NCBI GenBank assembly: GCA_020532365.1
Contig: JAJBBL010000156.1
Location: forward strand, 1-14,561
Direction of reading: 5' to 3'
From: Candidatus Cloacimonadota bacterium
GTDB taxonomy: Bacteria; Cloacimonadota; Cloacimonadia; Cloacimonadales; JAJBBL01
Length of the DNA stretch: 14,561 nt
In this document: one piece after another, positions 1 through 5,801 of the stretch
How the letters are laid out: each line of letters begins with the position of its first letter
Position numbering within the stretch: position 1 is the stretch's first letter
The notes under the pieces: model-generated
What the model was told of the DNA's origin: nothing
What the model saw: only the letters and a program-made list of their open reading frames with translations
Database searches by the model: none
Program-made: the position numbers and the translations under genes

Positions 1-87
1 AAGAGTGCCCCATCTATTATAAAAACTACGTCTAACCCCATACAACAACGCTCAAAGGTTCTAAACAAAAGGGGGATAGGAATTTCT

Positions 88-380
88 CTACCCGATCAGT
101 TCAAGGGAGGAAACAAGAACGGATCGGTTAAATAAATCATTAACTAATGAGCCATTAGGGTTTACATAAGCAGCAAGAAACACATTTGTTTGGTGGATTT
201 TGTAGGTCGTCGAGCTTGCTTCAGCCGCCAGAGCTTTTTTGTTTAATCTCTACGAACGGTTTCTACATCACTGTTGAAAGGTAGGATCTGCAGGTGGAAT
301 ACGATGATGGGTAGCTCCTTATTTAGCAATTACAAAGGCTTCTTTTTGTAGAAACAAGTTTTTCACCATTATTGGTCGCC
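88..380 (-). pseudogene. Decayed DDE transposase (integrase-core, IS481/IS3-like), C-terminal part
   Basis: Reading the minus strand from about 380, pieces of an integrase-core transposase appear in different frames. ATNNGEKLVS (362-379) resembles the usual QTDNGSEFV motif around the second catalytic Asp. HRIPPADPTF follows (about 277-306), then FNSDVETV (about 254-279), which would carry the third catalytic acid. A C-terminal stretch then runs to a stop at 88-90. At least two frameshifts and several in-frame stops break it, the catalytic Asp is replaced by Asn, and the N-terminal DNA-binding part is missing. It cannot make an active enzyme. The family call rests on remembered motifs. The exact IS family is uncertain, but the transposase origin is fairly secure because the motifs occur in the right order and spacing. 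Confidence 0.7.
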
Positions 381-394
381 AAAGAATATCAGAC

Positions 395-425
395 GAGTAG
401 ACTGGAAACTTTTATAGTGGTGTCT
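395..425 (+). repeat. Left copy of 31-bp inverted repeat (transposon-end-like)
   Basis: This 31-bp stretch begins GAGTAGACTGG and ends TAGTGGTGTCT. Its reverse complement is found at 2934-2964 with a single mismatch. The TAGACTGG side faces outward and the GTGTCT side faces inward, and the right copy has the mirrored arrangement, as expected of the two ends of one mobile element. No clear target-site duplication is visible outside the repeats. The outer TAGACTGG resembles ends I remember for IS2-like elements of the IS3 family, but I cannot confirm this. Confidence 0.8.
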
Positions 426-580
426 CCATATCTTCTCTTTATTCTTGTAGTGAGGCAGATGACTTTCAAAAAGAGATAGGGGTGTATCAACTTTATTGGA
501 GGTGGCTTATACTGAAAGGGTAAAAGTTTGCCTATGAAAGTTATTTCTCGCCAAGTCTATTTGCATTTGTTTTCATCCCA
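426..580. other. Non-coding stretch downstream of the zinc-ribbon operon
   Basis: This short gap lies between the left inverted repeat and the end of the 48-aa zinc-ribbon gene. The minus strand stays open in one frame from a second stop near 560 into the repeat, but I recognise no product. I see no strong hairpin with a T-run that would end transcription of the minus-strand operon. Confidence 0.4.
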
Positions 581-727
581 TCACTTTGAAAATGTCTCTT
601 TCGAAGTATTGTTTTTTGTAGGTGATGAAGAAGTCGTTGCTACACAAGGCTCATTTACTTTCTTTCCGCATTTAGTACAAAATGGCCTGTCTTCACTGAG
701 CTGATTACCACATTGAGTGCAAAACAT
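581..727 (-). CDS. 48-aa zinc-ribbon miniprotein
   Basis: This small ORF of 48 residues starts MFCTQCGNQLSEDRPFCTKC. It has two CxxC pairs (C3/C6 and C17/C20), the spacing of a treble-clef zinc ribbon. A short Ser/Thr/Lys-rich tail follows and ends KETFSK. A strong AAAGGAGG Shine-Dalgarno sequence lies four bases before the ATG, and the gene begins 22 nt after the M48 peptidase stop, so it looks like the last gene of the same minus-strand operon. Its first 20 residues mirror those of the 166-aa protein that opens the operon (MWCTECG). Related proteins usually continue into a membrane or other domain after such a linker, so this may be a truncated remnant. Function is unknown; zinc binding is inferred from the cysteines. 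Confidence 0.65.
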   Translation of the reverse strand: MFCTQCGNQLSEDRPFCTKCGKKVNEPCVATTSSSPTKNNTSKETFSK

Positions 728-749
728 AAAACCTCCTTTACTTGTTCAT

Positions 750-2114
750 TTATTCTCTCAGAGCTGTGCCACATTTACCGCAAAACTTTTGGGATTCAGC
801 TATTGAGGCACCGCACGAAGGGCAGCGGTTTAAGGCCACTGCATTTCTTTGCTTGTTTTTACATCCATTTAGTATTTCATTATATTTTCCTTCATTAACC
901 CAGGTAAGAAGCTCTTTAGCTCTCATTACAGTCCAAGGGTGTGTCTGTAATCTAAGTAAGAGAAACTTTGTGAACTTATTTAACATACCTGTGTCAAATC
1001 CTTCAAACTCAGTTGCTTGTTTTATAAAACACTCTACGTCAGCATTAGAATAAATTTTAAACGGTAGTCCAGCAAACTTCATATGGACTTTTATAGCGGC
1101 TTCCAGGTTTTGGCATACTAATAAACCTGCTCGATCCGCTGTAAACTCAGATTTACGTTGCCAATCGTATAGTGCAAGAGCCAAACCTTGAGATACCAGT
1201 CCTCCAATACCGGGGATTATGTTATTGGCAATACCACCCAAGTAAGGAATGTAGCGAGCCAGCTGATAATAAAGAACATGTTCACTTTTGATGTGTCCAA
1301 GTTCGTGCCCAATTAGAAACATTAATTCATCGTAACTTAGAAGATCCACAGCCAATGAGCTGATGCCGACAATGTGATTTTGTGCTCCAGAGGTGAAAGC
1401 ATTGATCTCGAAATCCGGCTGTAGGTATAAATCTGGAATTATTTCAATATCGAGTATATTGCATGCCTTAATAAACATTTCATATAGCTCAGGATAAGAA
1501 TCATTTGTGACTCTAATAAAGCTGCCTGTCTGTGAAATTCTGAGCAATCTTTCAATTCCTAACTCAAAAAATTTTTTTATCAAGGTATCTAATCCCGGAA
1601 TCTTCGATAAGTGTTCTAGAGCCAAACGGTCAAGATCATGCTCATATTCCCTTGATGAAATACCTTTAAGAAGCTGCTTCTCGCAAGTTAATGATATTAG
1701 TCTATCAACCAAGCTACTAAACTCTTGCTTCGGGAATATTATGGATTCCATAATAGAGTTTTCAATGGCTGAGCTGTGAATATCAGAGTTAGCTATAGAG
1801 TTATGTATTTTTTCTGCTAAATCCCTGGCCAAACATAGCTTATCCATTAACCGTAGAAGTTTATTGTTGCATAGTAAAGAGAATTTAATTCTCACATACA
1901 GGGAACAATAAGAGTATATGAATATCTTTTGTTCTTGACTGATTAAGGTTGGGTTGATCAAATCAAGTATCTCTTTTTCAGAATTAATTGTGCTCAGGAC
2001 TTCTTTTGTAGTATCATGATCCAACAATGTCGAGTTGTTTAACAATATCTCTTCTAAAGTTTTTCGATCACCTAGTTCAGAAATATAAAATAAAGAGTAC
2101 ACCAATAGTTTCAT
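750..2114 (-). CDS. M48-family zinc metallopeptidase with C-terminal zinc ribbon
   Basis: The start at 2114 (454 aa) is preferred because AAAGGA sits 8 nt upstream. An in-frame ATG at 2120 is only 2 nt from that site and would add two residues. Numbering from 2114, the catalytic HELGH zinc motif is at residues 270-274. The third zinc ligand is expected at E323 within SEFTADRAG, the ExxxD motif typical of M48 proteases. A hydrophobic Gly-rich segment (about 290-315) lies between them, and a conserved-looking HPW...R follows near 392-398. The C-terminus carries a zinc ribbon with C431/C434 and C445/C448. The first ~190 residues match nothing I know. Family members are membrane or periplasmic/cytoplasmic quality-control proteases. 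No signal peptide or clear HtpX-like multi-helix membrane domain is visible here, so location and substrate are open. Confidence 0.88.
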   Translation of the reverse strand: MKLLVYSLFYISELGDRKTLEEILLNNSTLLDHDTTKEVLSTINSEKEILDLINPTLISQEQKIFIYSYCSLYVRIKFSLLCNNKLLRLMDKLCLARDLAEKIHNSIANSDIHSSAIENSIMESIIFPKQEFSSLVDRLISLTCEKQLLKGISSREYEHDLDRLALEHLSKIPGLDTLIKKFFELGIERLLRISQTGSFIRVTNDSYPELYEMFIKACNILDIEIIPDLYLQPDFEINAFTSGAQNHIVGISSLAVDLLSYDELMFLIGHELGHIKSEHVLYYQLARYIPYLGGIANNIIPGIGGLVSQGLALALYDWQRKSEFTADRAGLLVCQNLEAAIKVHMKFAGLPFKIYSNADVECFIKQATEFEGFDTGMLNKFTKFLLLRLQTHPWTVMRAKELLTWVNEGKYNEILNGCKNKQRNAVALNRCPSCGASIAESQKFCGKCGTALRE

Positions 2115-2119
2115 TATCA

Positions 2120-2329
2120 TTATCCTTTATGTTTACTGTAGTTTGATAACAGATCCGTGTTTAATACTATGGAATGGCTGTTATTTCCCTGAATCAAGAG
2201 CTGGATGTGCTGGATAAATGCTGAGGTTGTTCTTCCTGTATTATTTTCGTAGTTTGTACCAGGTTGATTAAGTTTAGAAGAAAGAGGTATTTGAGCACCC
2301 ATGCTAACATAATGGTCGAAAATATTCAA
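2120..2329 (-). CDS. Hypothetical 69-aa protein, TTG start
   Basis: A 69-residue soluble-looking protein that I do not recognise, with no cysteines, no membrane segment and no signal peptide. It is rich in Asn, Ser and Gln, and begins with residues NIFDHYVS after the start. The start is TTG, chosen because a strong AAGGAGG lies a few bases before it, only 2 nt past the stop of the upstream 166-aa gene. The next in-frame ATG has no such site. Its TAA stop touches the ATG region of the M48 peptidase gene (TAATG), so translation of the two may be coupled. The context supports it being a real gene of the operon, though it could be a shortened remnant of a longer one. Confidence 0.5.
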   Translation of the reverse strand: MNIFDHYVSMGAQIPLSSKLNQPGTNYENNTGRTTSAFIQHIQLLIQGNNSHSIVLNTDLLSNYSKHKG

Positions 2330-2334
2330 AGCCC

Positions 2335-2340
2335 CTCCTT
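2335..2340 (-). promoter_or_regulatory. Strong ribosome binding site deciding the TTG start of the 69-aa gene
   Basis: The minus strand reads AAGGAGG, placed four to five bases before TTG at 2329 and directly after the stop codon of the preceding gene. It is the main reason for accepting the unusual start codon. Confidence 0.55.
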
Positions 2341-2342
2341 GT

Positions 2343-2843
2343 TTATCTTAAAAACTTTAACAGAACTTTATCAACTTTATCCATCAACATATTCTGGTTA
2401 ATTGCACCCCATCCAGCTGTAATAATAGTTGGCCAGAACACGAGGAGCCCTATTGTTGCACCAGCAGCTTTATCCATCCATTTAGCACCACCTATTTGTA
2501 CGATTAAATCTTCACCATCTATACTCAATATTACTGTAACAGCTTTATCAAGTCCTATGGCTTTCTCTAAGAAAGAGCTTGATTTTTGGCCTTGTACTAC
2601 TATTTCGTTCTCGTTTTCTATAAAATTTGTTTGCAAGCGATCGTTTTCAAGGGTTAATCTAACGAGCTCAGCAGCTTCATTTAAGTGTTCAGACATGCCG
2701 ACATAGACTCTTTTTGCTTTTGTCTCATCATTAGTCTGACTTGAACTTGATGAGTTTTCAGATATATCAGATAGTTTCGCCCCACAACTTCCACAGAAAA
2801 CATCACCCTCAAAAACTTCCTTACCACATTCAGTACACCACAT
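2343..2843 (-). CDS. Zinc-ribbon protein with one C-terminal hydrophobic segment (166 aa)
   Basis: The start at ATG 2843 (MWCTECGKEV) is chosen because GGAGG lies 6 nt upstream. An upstream in-frame TTG falls inside that binding site and is rejected. Residues 1-21 form a zinc ribbon (C3/C6, C17/C20). Next is a Ser/Asn/Thr-rich linker (27-42), then a mixed alpha/beta region (about 46-120). A hydrophobic Gly-rich stretch (127-148) could be one membrane helix or hairpin, and a short Lys/Leu-rich tail follows. I do not recognise the middle domain. It opens the minus-strand operon ahead of the 69-aa gene and the M48 peptidase, and its zinc ribbon closely resembles that of the 48-aa gene at the operon's end. 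It could be a membrane-anchored partner or substrate receptor for the peptidase; that is inference. Confidence 0.75.
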   Translation of the reverse strand: MWCTECGKEVFEGDVFCGSCGAKLSDISENSSSSSQTNDETKAKRVYVGMSEHLNEAAELVRLTLENDRLQTNFIENENEIVVQGQKSSSFLEKAIGLDKAVTVILSIDGEDLIVQIGGAKWMDKAAGATIGLLVFWPTIITAGWGAINQNMLMDKVDKVLLKFLR

Positions 2844-2869
2844 AAAAACCTCCAATCAATTAATGTAAA

Positions 2870-2888
2870 AACTTCTGAACCAGAAGTT
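2870..2888 (-). promoter_or_regulatory. Perfect 8-bp dyad upstream of the zinc-ribbon operon
   Basis: AACTTCTG and CAGAAGTT are perfect inverted arms separated by three bases, 27 nt upstream of the operon's first ATG. On the minus strand the second arm runs into five T's, so it could be a weak attenuator hairpin. It could also be an operator. A TTGACA (2906-2911, minus) lies upstream, but I see no good -10 at the right distance. Confidence 0.45.
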
Positions 2889-2933
2889 GTAGAGCGATAT
2901 AGTTATGTCAAGAGAAAAAACTCTTTATTTTGA

Positions 2934-2964
2934 AGACACCACTATAAAAGTATCCAGTCTACTC
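2934..2964 (-). repeat. Right copy of 31-bp inverted repeat
   Basis: The plus strand begins AGACACCACTATAAAAG and ends CCAGTCTACTC. It matches the reverse complement of 395-425 at 30 of 31 positions. It lies in the gap between the zinc-ribbon operon promoter region and the end of the small membrane-protein gene. Just outside it, GGAGATCTTTAGTGGT (2969-2984) partly mirrors the repeat, giving an interrupted dyad across 2938-2984 that may be a trace of a second, degraded end. Confidence 0.8.
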
Positions 2965-3106
2965 TGTTGGAGATCTTTAGTGGTATGATTTAACACTACA
3001 AAGAGAAGGATTATGACTTGGTTTAAGAGTCTTTGTACAGATACCATACTGTATTGAGTCTCAAAAGACTGGGTTGCAGCAGTATTCGAGTTTAGTTGTC
3101 GTGCCT

Positions 3107-3502
3107 TTAACGATGTTGCGTATTGTTGGTTTTCTCGACTTCTTTCAGTTCTTTGGCGACACTGGCTACATTTTCTGCAAGTATGAACCATACTACCCAG
3201 GCAACTATTACACTATTGATCCACGCGGCTTTAATAATATATCTCATAATTGAGAAGGGAACCCACCAAAAGGCGAATATCAAAAGAGTGTTAAACACTA
3301 CGGCATGGATATTTTTATTGGTAGTTTTCCAAGCTAACTGGATGACATAGAGCCATAAAGTGATGTGAAAGCCTACTCGAAGGAGTGGACCATATCCAAA
3401 ATGGATTAAGGTTGAGATTATTACTATAATGGTCCAAAATATTCCGAGGAGTAAATTACCGGCTGTCGCAATTGGGGTCTTTGGGTCTTGTTGCTGTCTC
3501 AT
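3107..3502 (-). CDS. Small four-helix membrane protein, function unknown (131 aa)
   Basis: The start at ATG 3502 (MRQQQDPKTP) is preferred. GGAGG sits just upstream, and that site directly follows and overlaps a possible earlier in-frame ATG at 3514. The protein has four likely membrane helices: about 14-35, 40-58, 65-86 and 93-111. Short loops separate them, a polar N-terminus (1-13) precedes them, and a charged Lys/Glu-rich tail (112-131) follows. It is rich in Trp within the last two helices. I recognise no family motif. It lies outside the inverted repeats, on the same strand as the zinc-ribbon operon, separated by about 260 nt, and is divergent from kdsA. A transporter accessory or small integral membrane protein is possible, but nothing in the sequence decides this. 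Confidence 0.65.
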   Translation of the reverse strand: MRQQQDPKTPIATAGNLLLGIFWTIIVIISTLIHFGYGPLLRVGFHITLWLYVIQLAWKTTNKNIHAVVFNTLLIFAFWWVPFSIMRYIIKAAWINSVIVAWVVWFILAENVASVAKELKEVEKTNNTQHR

Positions 3503-3536
3503 AGTAACCTCCATCTTTAATCTTTGTTGTGCCCTT

Positions 3537-3565
3537 ATTATAACAGTTCGGTCAATAAAGTGAAA
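3537..3565 (-). promoter_or_regulatory. Candidate sigma-70-type promoter for the membrane-protein gene
   Basis: On the minus strand a perfect TATAAT (3542-3537) is preceded, after a 17-nt spacer, by TTTCAC (3565-3560), a weak -35. It is well placed upstream of the ribosome binding site for the gene starting at 3502. Confidence 0.4.
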
Positions 3566-3603
3566 AAATAATCACACTATCTTTTTAAATAGGGCACCGT
3601 GTA

Positions 3604-3627
3604 ACCCCTTATATATAATAGAGGGGT
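3604..3627. repeat. Small hairpin in the divergent intergenic region
   Basis: ACCCCT and AGGGGT are perfect arms around an AT-rich 12-nt loop that itself contains TATAAT. It has no T-run, so it is not a typical terminator. It could be an operator, or the trace of a mobile-element end, because the reverse complement of this area weakly resembles positions 4-24. Confidence 0.3.
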
Positions 3628-3748
3628 GCTGATCTGAACTCCTCAGTTGTTTTCCCTTGATATGTAGAAAAAGAGTATAAGCCTGTTTGACTGAACATGG
3701 TTTTAGAACTCATCGAGTAGTAAATCTCGTTAGCAGGTCTGATCAGCT

Positions 3749-3777
3749 TTGATACTGCAAATTAGCTCTATTAAAGT
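3749..3777 (+). promoter_or_regulatory. Candidate promoter for the kdsA operon
   Basis: TTGATA (-35, one mismatch to consensus) is followed after 17 nt by TAAAGT (-10, four of six). A start near 3784 would leave a leader of about 70 nt before kdsA. It is the best-spaced pair I found in this gap; other weaker combinations exist. Confidence 0.35.
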
Positions 3778-3791
3778 GTATCGGCGAAATA

Positions 3792-3857
3792 ATGATTGAC
3801 AGGGTAAGTCTAAATTCTAAGGTGAAGCAAGAACATAGCCAAATGGGAGAATTATGA
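3792..3857 (+). CDS. Possible 21-codon leader ORF overlapping the kdsA start
   Basis: ATG at 3792 opens a 21-codon frame (begins MIDRVSLNSK, ends MGEL). Its TGA stop overlaps the kdsA ATG as ATGA. No good ribosome binding site precedes it. It could be a coupling leader peptide, the remains of an upstream gene's tail (the frame is open back to a stop at 3750), or chance. Confidence 0.2.
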   Translation: MIDRVSLNSKVKQEHSQMGEL

Positions 3858-4657
3858 ATCTTTATCAGAAAATACTTGAGAGTGAAAATTTCTTCCTCAT
3901 AGCAGGACCCTGTGTAATAGAGGACTCGGCGATTCTATATAAAATAGCCGAGACATTAAAAAAAATAACAGAAGAGAGAAACATACCTTATATTTTCAAG
4001 GCTTCTTATCTCAAAGCAAATAGAACATCAGAATCATCCTATTCGGGTCCTGGCTTAGATGAAGGGTTGAAGATTTTAGAGAAGATTAAACGAGAGTTTG
4101 AGCTTCCGATCCTAACGGACATCCATCAGACAGAAGAGGCTGAGCTTGTGGCAGAAGTTGCCGACATACTCCAAATACCTGCATTTTTAGCGAGGCAAAC
4201 ATTCTTGATTAAGAGTGCCGCCAAAACGGGCAAGATAGTTAATCTTAAAAAAGCTCAGTTTATGGCACCTGAAGATATGAAAGGGGCTGTGGATAAGGTG
4301 GTCAGCGAAGAGAATACCCAGGTAATGATAACTGAGCGTGGTACTTCATTTGGTTACCATAATTTAGTGGTAGACTTTAGAGGATTCCCTGTGATGAAAC
4401 AGTTCGGATACCCTGTAGTTTACGATGTTACACACAGTTTGCAGAAGCCTTCGATAAAGAATGTGTCGGGTGGCACACCGGAATACGTACCAATGATGGC
4501 TAAAGCTGCAATGGCAACAGGTCTCATTGATGGCATATTTATTGAGACACATCCAAATCCTGAAAAGGGGCTTAGTGACGCAAAAAGTATGATTAATCTC
4601 GATTTGATGGGTCAGCTTTTAGACGAGCTAATTGCGATAAAAGAGGTTGTGAGATGA
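3854..4657 (+). CDS. kdsA: 3-deoxy-D-manno-octulosonate 8-phosphate synthase
   Basis: Condenses arabinose 5-phosphate with phosphoenolpyruvate to give KDO 8-phosphate, the cytoplasmic precursor of the LPS inner-core sugar. At 267 residues it has the full family length. The protein carries AGPCVIED (17-24), FKASYLKANR (48-57), RQT (114-116) and THSLQKPS (193-200). It appears to be of the metal-dependent class. C20, H194, E231 and D242 have exactly the spacing of the Aquifex metal ligands (Cys11, His185, Glu222, Asp233). Oddities are Leu at 53 where many enzymes have Asp (variable in other phyla), and Phe at 117 where RQTD is usual. GGGAG lies a few bases before the ATG. The stop overlaps the kdsC start by four bases (ATGA), so the two are translationally coupled. 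Confidence 0.97.
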   Translation: MNLYQKILESENFFLIAGPCVIEDSAILYKIAETLKKITEERNIPYIFKASYLKANRTSESSYSGPGLDEGLKILEKIKREFELPILTDIHQTEEAELVAEVADILQIPAFLARQTFLIKSAAKTGKIVNLKKAQFMAPEDMKGAVDKVVSEENTQVMITERGTSFGYHNLVVDFRGFPVMKQFGYPVVYDVTHSLQKPSIKNVSGGTPEYVPMMAKAAMATGLIDGIFIETHPNPEKGLSDAKSMINLDLMGQLLDELIAIKEVVR

Positions 4658-5211
4658 TAGACTATAACAAAATCAAGCTACTTATCCTTGATTGTGATGG
4701 CGTCCTTTCAGATGGCATGGTCATCTACTCTGAGGATAATATTGAGTCCAAAGCTTTTTCAACCAAAGACGGTTTAGGCTTAATCCTCTTGAGGTTTACC
4801 GATATTAAAGTTGCTGTCATTACGGGAAGAAGCTCAAAAGCGTTGGTGAGAAGAACTGATGACCTTAAGCTCAACTTTCTCTACCAAGGGGTCAAAAACA
4901 AGGTTGCTACTGCACAAAACATTATCGACGGTATGGGAATAGGGTGGGAGAACGTTGCTTTTATGGGTGATGACCTGAACGACTATCCACTCTTAAAAAA
5001 AGTGGGCTTTACTGCTACTACCGAAAGTGCCCCTGAACGTATCAAACAGCTCGCAAGCTTTGTTTCAACACTACCCGGTGGCAATGGGGCTGTACGTGAA
5101 TACGTCGAGTATATCCTACAAAAGCAGAATAGGTTTGAACAGGTAGTTGATAAATATTTAGAAGATTTGTTATTGAAGAGTAAAGTGTTACCTAAGTCCA
5201 TTAATCAGTAA
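4654..5211 (+). CDS. kdsC: 3-deoxy-D-manno-octulosonate 8-phosphate phosphatase (HAD family)
   Basis: Removes the phosphate from KDO 8-phosphate to give free KDO, the step after KdsA. The 185-residue protein is a C0-type HAD phosphatase with no large cap, which in this family forms tetramers. Motif I is LDCDGVLSDG, with nucleophile D13 and D15. Motif II is VITGR, with T57. Motif III is the lysine near K83 (GVKNK). Motif IV is MGDDLND (104-110), with D106 and D107 for magnesium. The C-terminal PGGNGAVRE (141-149) is typical of KdsC rather than of other small HAD phosphatases. It overlaps kdsA by four bases and is followed 17 nt later by lptC, placing KDO synthesis directly ahead of LPS export. 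Confidence 0.95.
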   Translation: MIDYNKIKLLILDCDGVLSDGMVIYSEDNIESKAFSTKDGLGLILLRFTDIKVAVITGRSSKALVRRTDDLKLNFLYQGVKNKVATAQNIIDGMGIGWENVAFMGDDLNDYPLLKKVGFTATTESAPERIKQLASFVSTLPGGNGAVREYVEYILQKQNRFEQVVDKYLEDLLLKSKVLPKSINQ

Positions 5212-5228
5212 AAGCTTTCCAAAGTAGT

Positions 5229-5801
5229 ATGAGACAGATCAACGTAATGAAGAGCCAACACCGAAGCGTTACCCTGATACTACCTGTTTTGTTGGCTATG
5301 TTTGCTATTTCCTGTGATCTAACTGAACAACAATACTATGAAAAGATCAGAACTAAAAACGCTGAAGAGCAGAGTGATAACGTTGAAATTTATGAAATTA
5401 AAGATAATAACGTGATGCGAAAGATTTTGGCTGATAAGGTCGAACGCTTCTATGAGAAAAAGCAGTTAGAGGCTTATGTTGTCACCATTATTGATTTTGA
5501 TGAAGAAGGAAATGAGATAATGAATCTAACTGCAGAAAAGATGACGATTAGTGAAAATGATGACGAATATACTGCCTCCGGTAATGTTGTAGTTAAAAAA
5601 GAGTCTAACTATCTTTATACAGAGCTCTTAGTCTGGGATCAGATATACGATACTATTTATGCGCCAGGGGAAGTGACCTTAGTAAGAGAGGATAATGTGG
5701 TTAAAGGGGTGGAGCTTAGGAGTGATATTGAGTTTAAGAACATTTCCCTCAACAAAGTTACAGCGGAAGGTAAATTAGATGAAAAGAATATTGACTTTTA
5801 G
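5229..5801 (+). CDS. lptC: LPS export protein LptC (lipoprotein-like)
   Basis: LptC is anchored to the inner membrane and passes LPS from the LptBFG transporter to the periplasmic LptA bridge. This 190-residue protein has a charged start, a hydrophobic stretch (14-27) and a plausible lipobox AISC, so C29 may be lipidated. That differs from the transmembrane anchor of E. coli LptC but occurs in other phyla. The rest is an acidic beta-rich domain, with strands such as MNLTAEKM (97-104) and YTASGNVVV (113-121) like the LptC/OstA jelly-roll. The start is uncertain: no clear ribosome binding site precedes 5229, and an ATG at 5247 is an alternative. The 3' end overlaps the next gene by 23 bases. 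Its position after kdsC and before ostA-lptB supports the call. Confidence 0.88.
   Translation: MRQINVMKSQHRSVTLILPVLLAMFAISCDLTEQQYYEKIRTKNAEEQSDNVEIYEIKDNNVMRKILADKVERFYEKKQLEAYVVTIIDFDEEGNEIMNLTAEKMTISENDDEYTASGNVVVKKESNYLYTELLVWDQIYDTIYAPGEVTLVREDNVVKGVELRSDIEFKNISLNKVTAEGKLDEKNIDF

Noticed and set aside
742..1053. Plus-strand open frame of 103 codons
   Set aside because: It lies antisense to the C-terminal part of the M48 peptidase, has no ribosome binding site and no recognisable domain.
2906..2911. Perfect TTGACA as a -35 for the zinc-ribbon operon
   Set aside because: No acceptable -10 lies 16-18 nt downstream; the position is occupied by the palindrome. Not called as a promoter.
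3062..3075. AGTCT/AGACT hairpin (plus strand reads TCAAAAGA at its core) downstream of the membrane-protein gene
   Set aside because: The stem is only five base pairs with no T-run, so it is too weak to call a terminator.
2925..3191. Minus-strand open frame of 88 codons ending inside the right inverted repeat
   Set aside because: It overlaps the end of the membrane-protein gene in another frame, has no good ribosome binding site, and its composition looks like chance. Part of it is simply the repeat being translated.
3123..3350. Plus-strand frame rich in hydrophobic residues
   Set aside because: It is the antisense shadow of the four-helix membrane protein, whose codon pattern and GGAGG site favour the minus strand.
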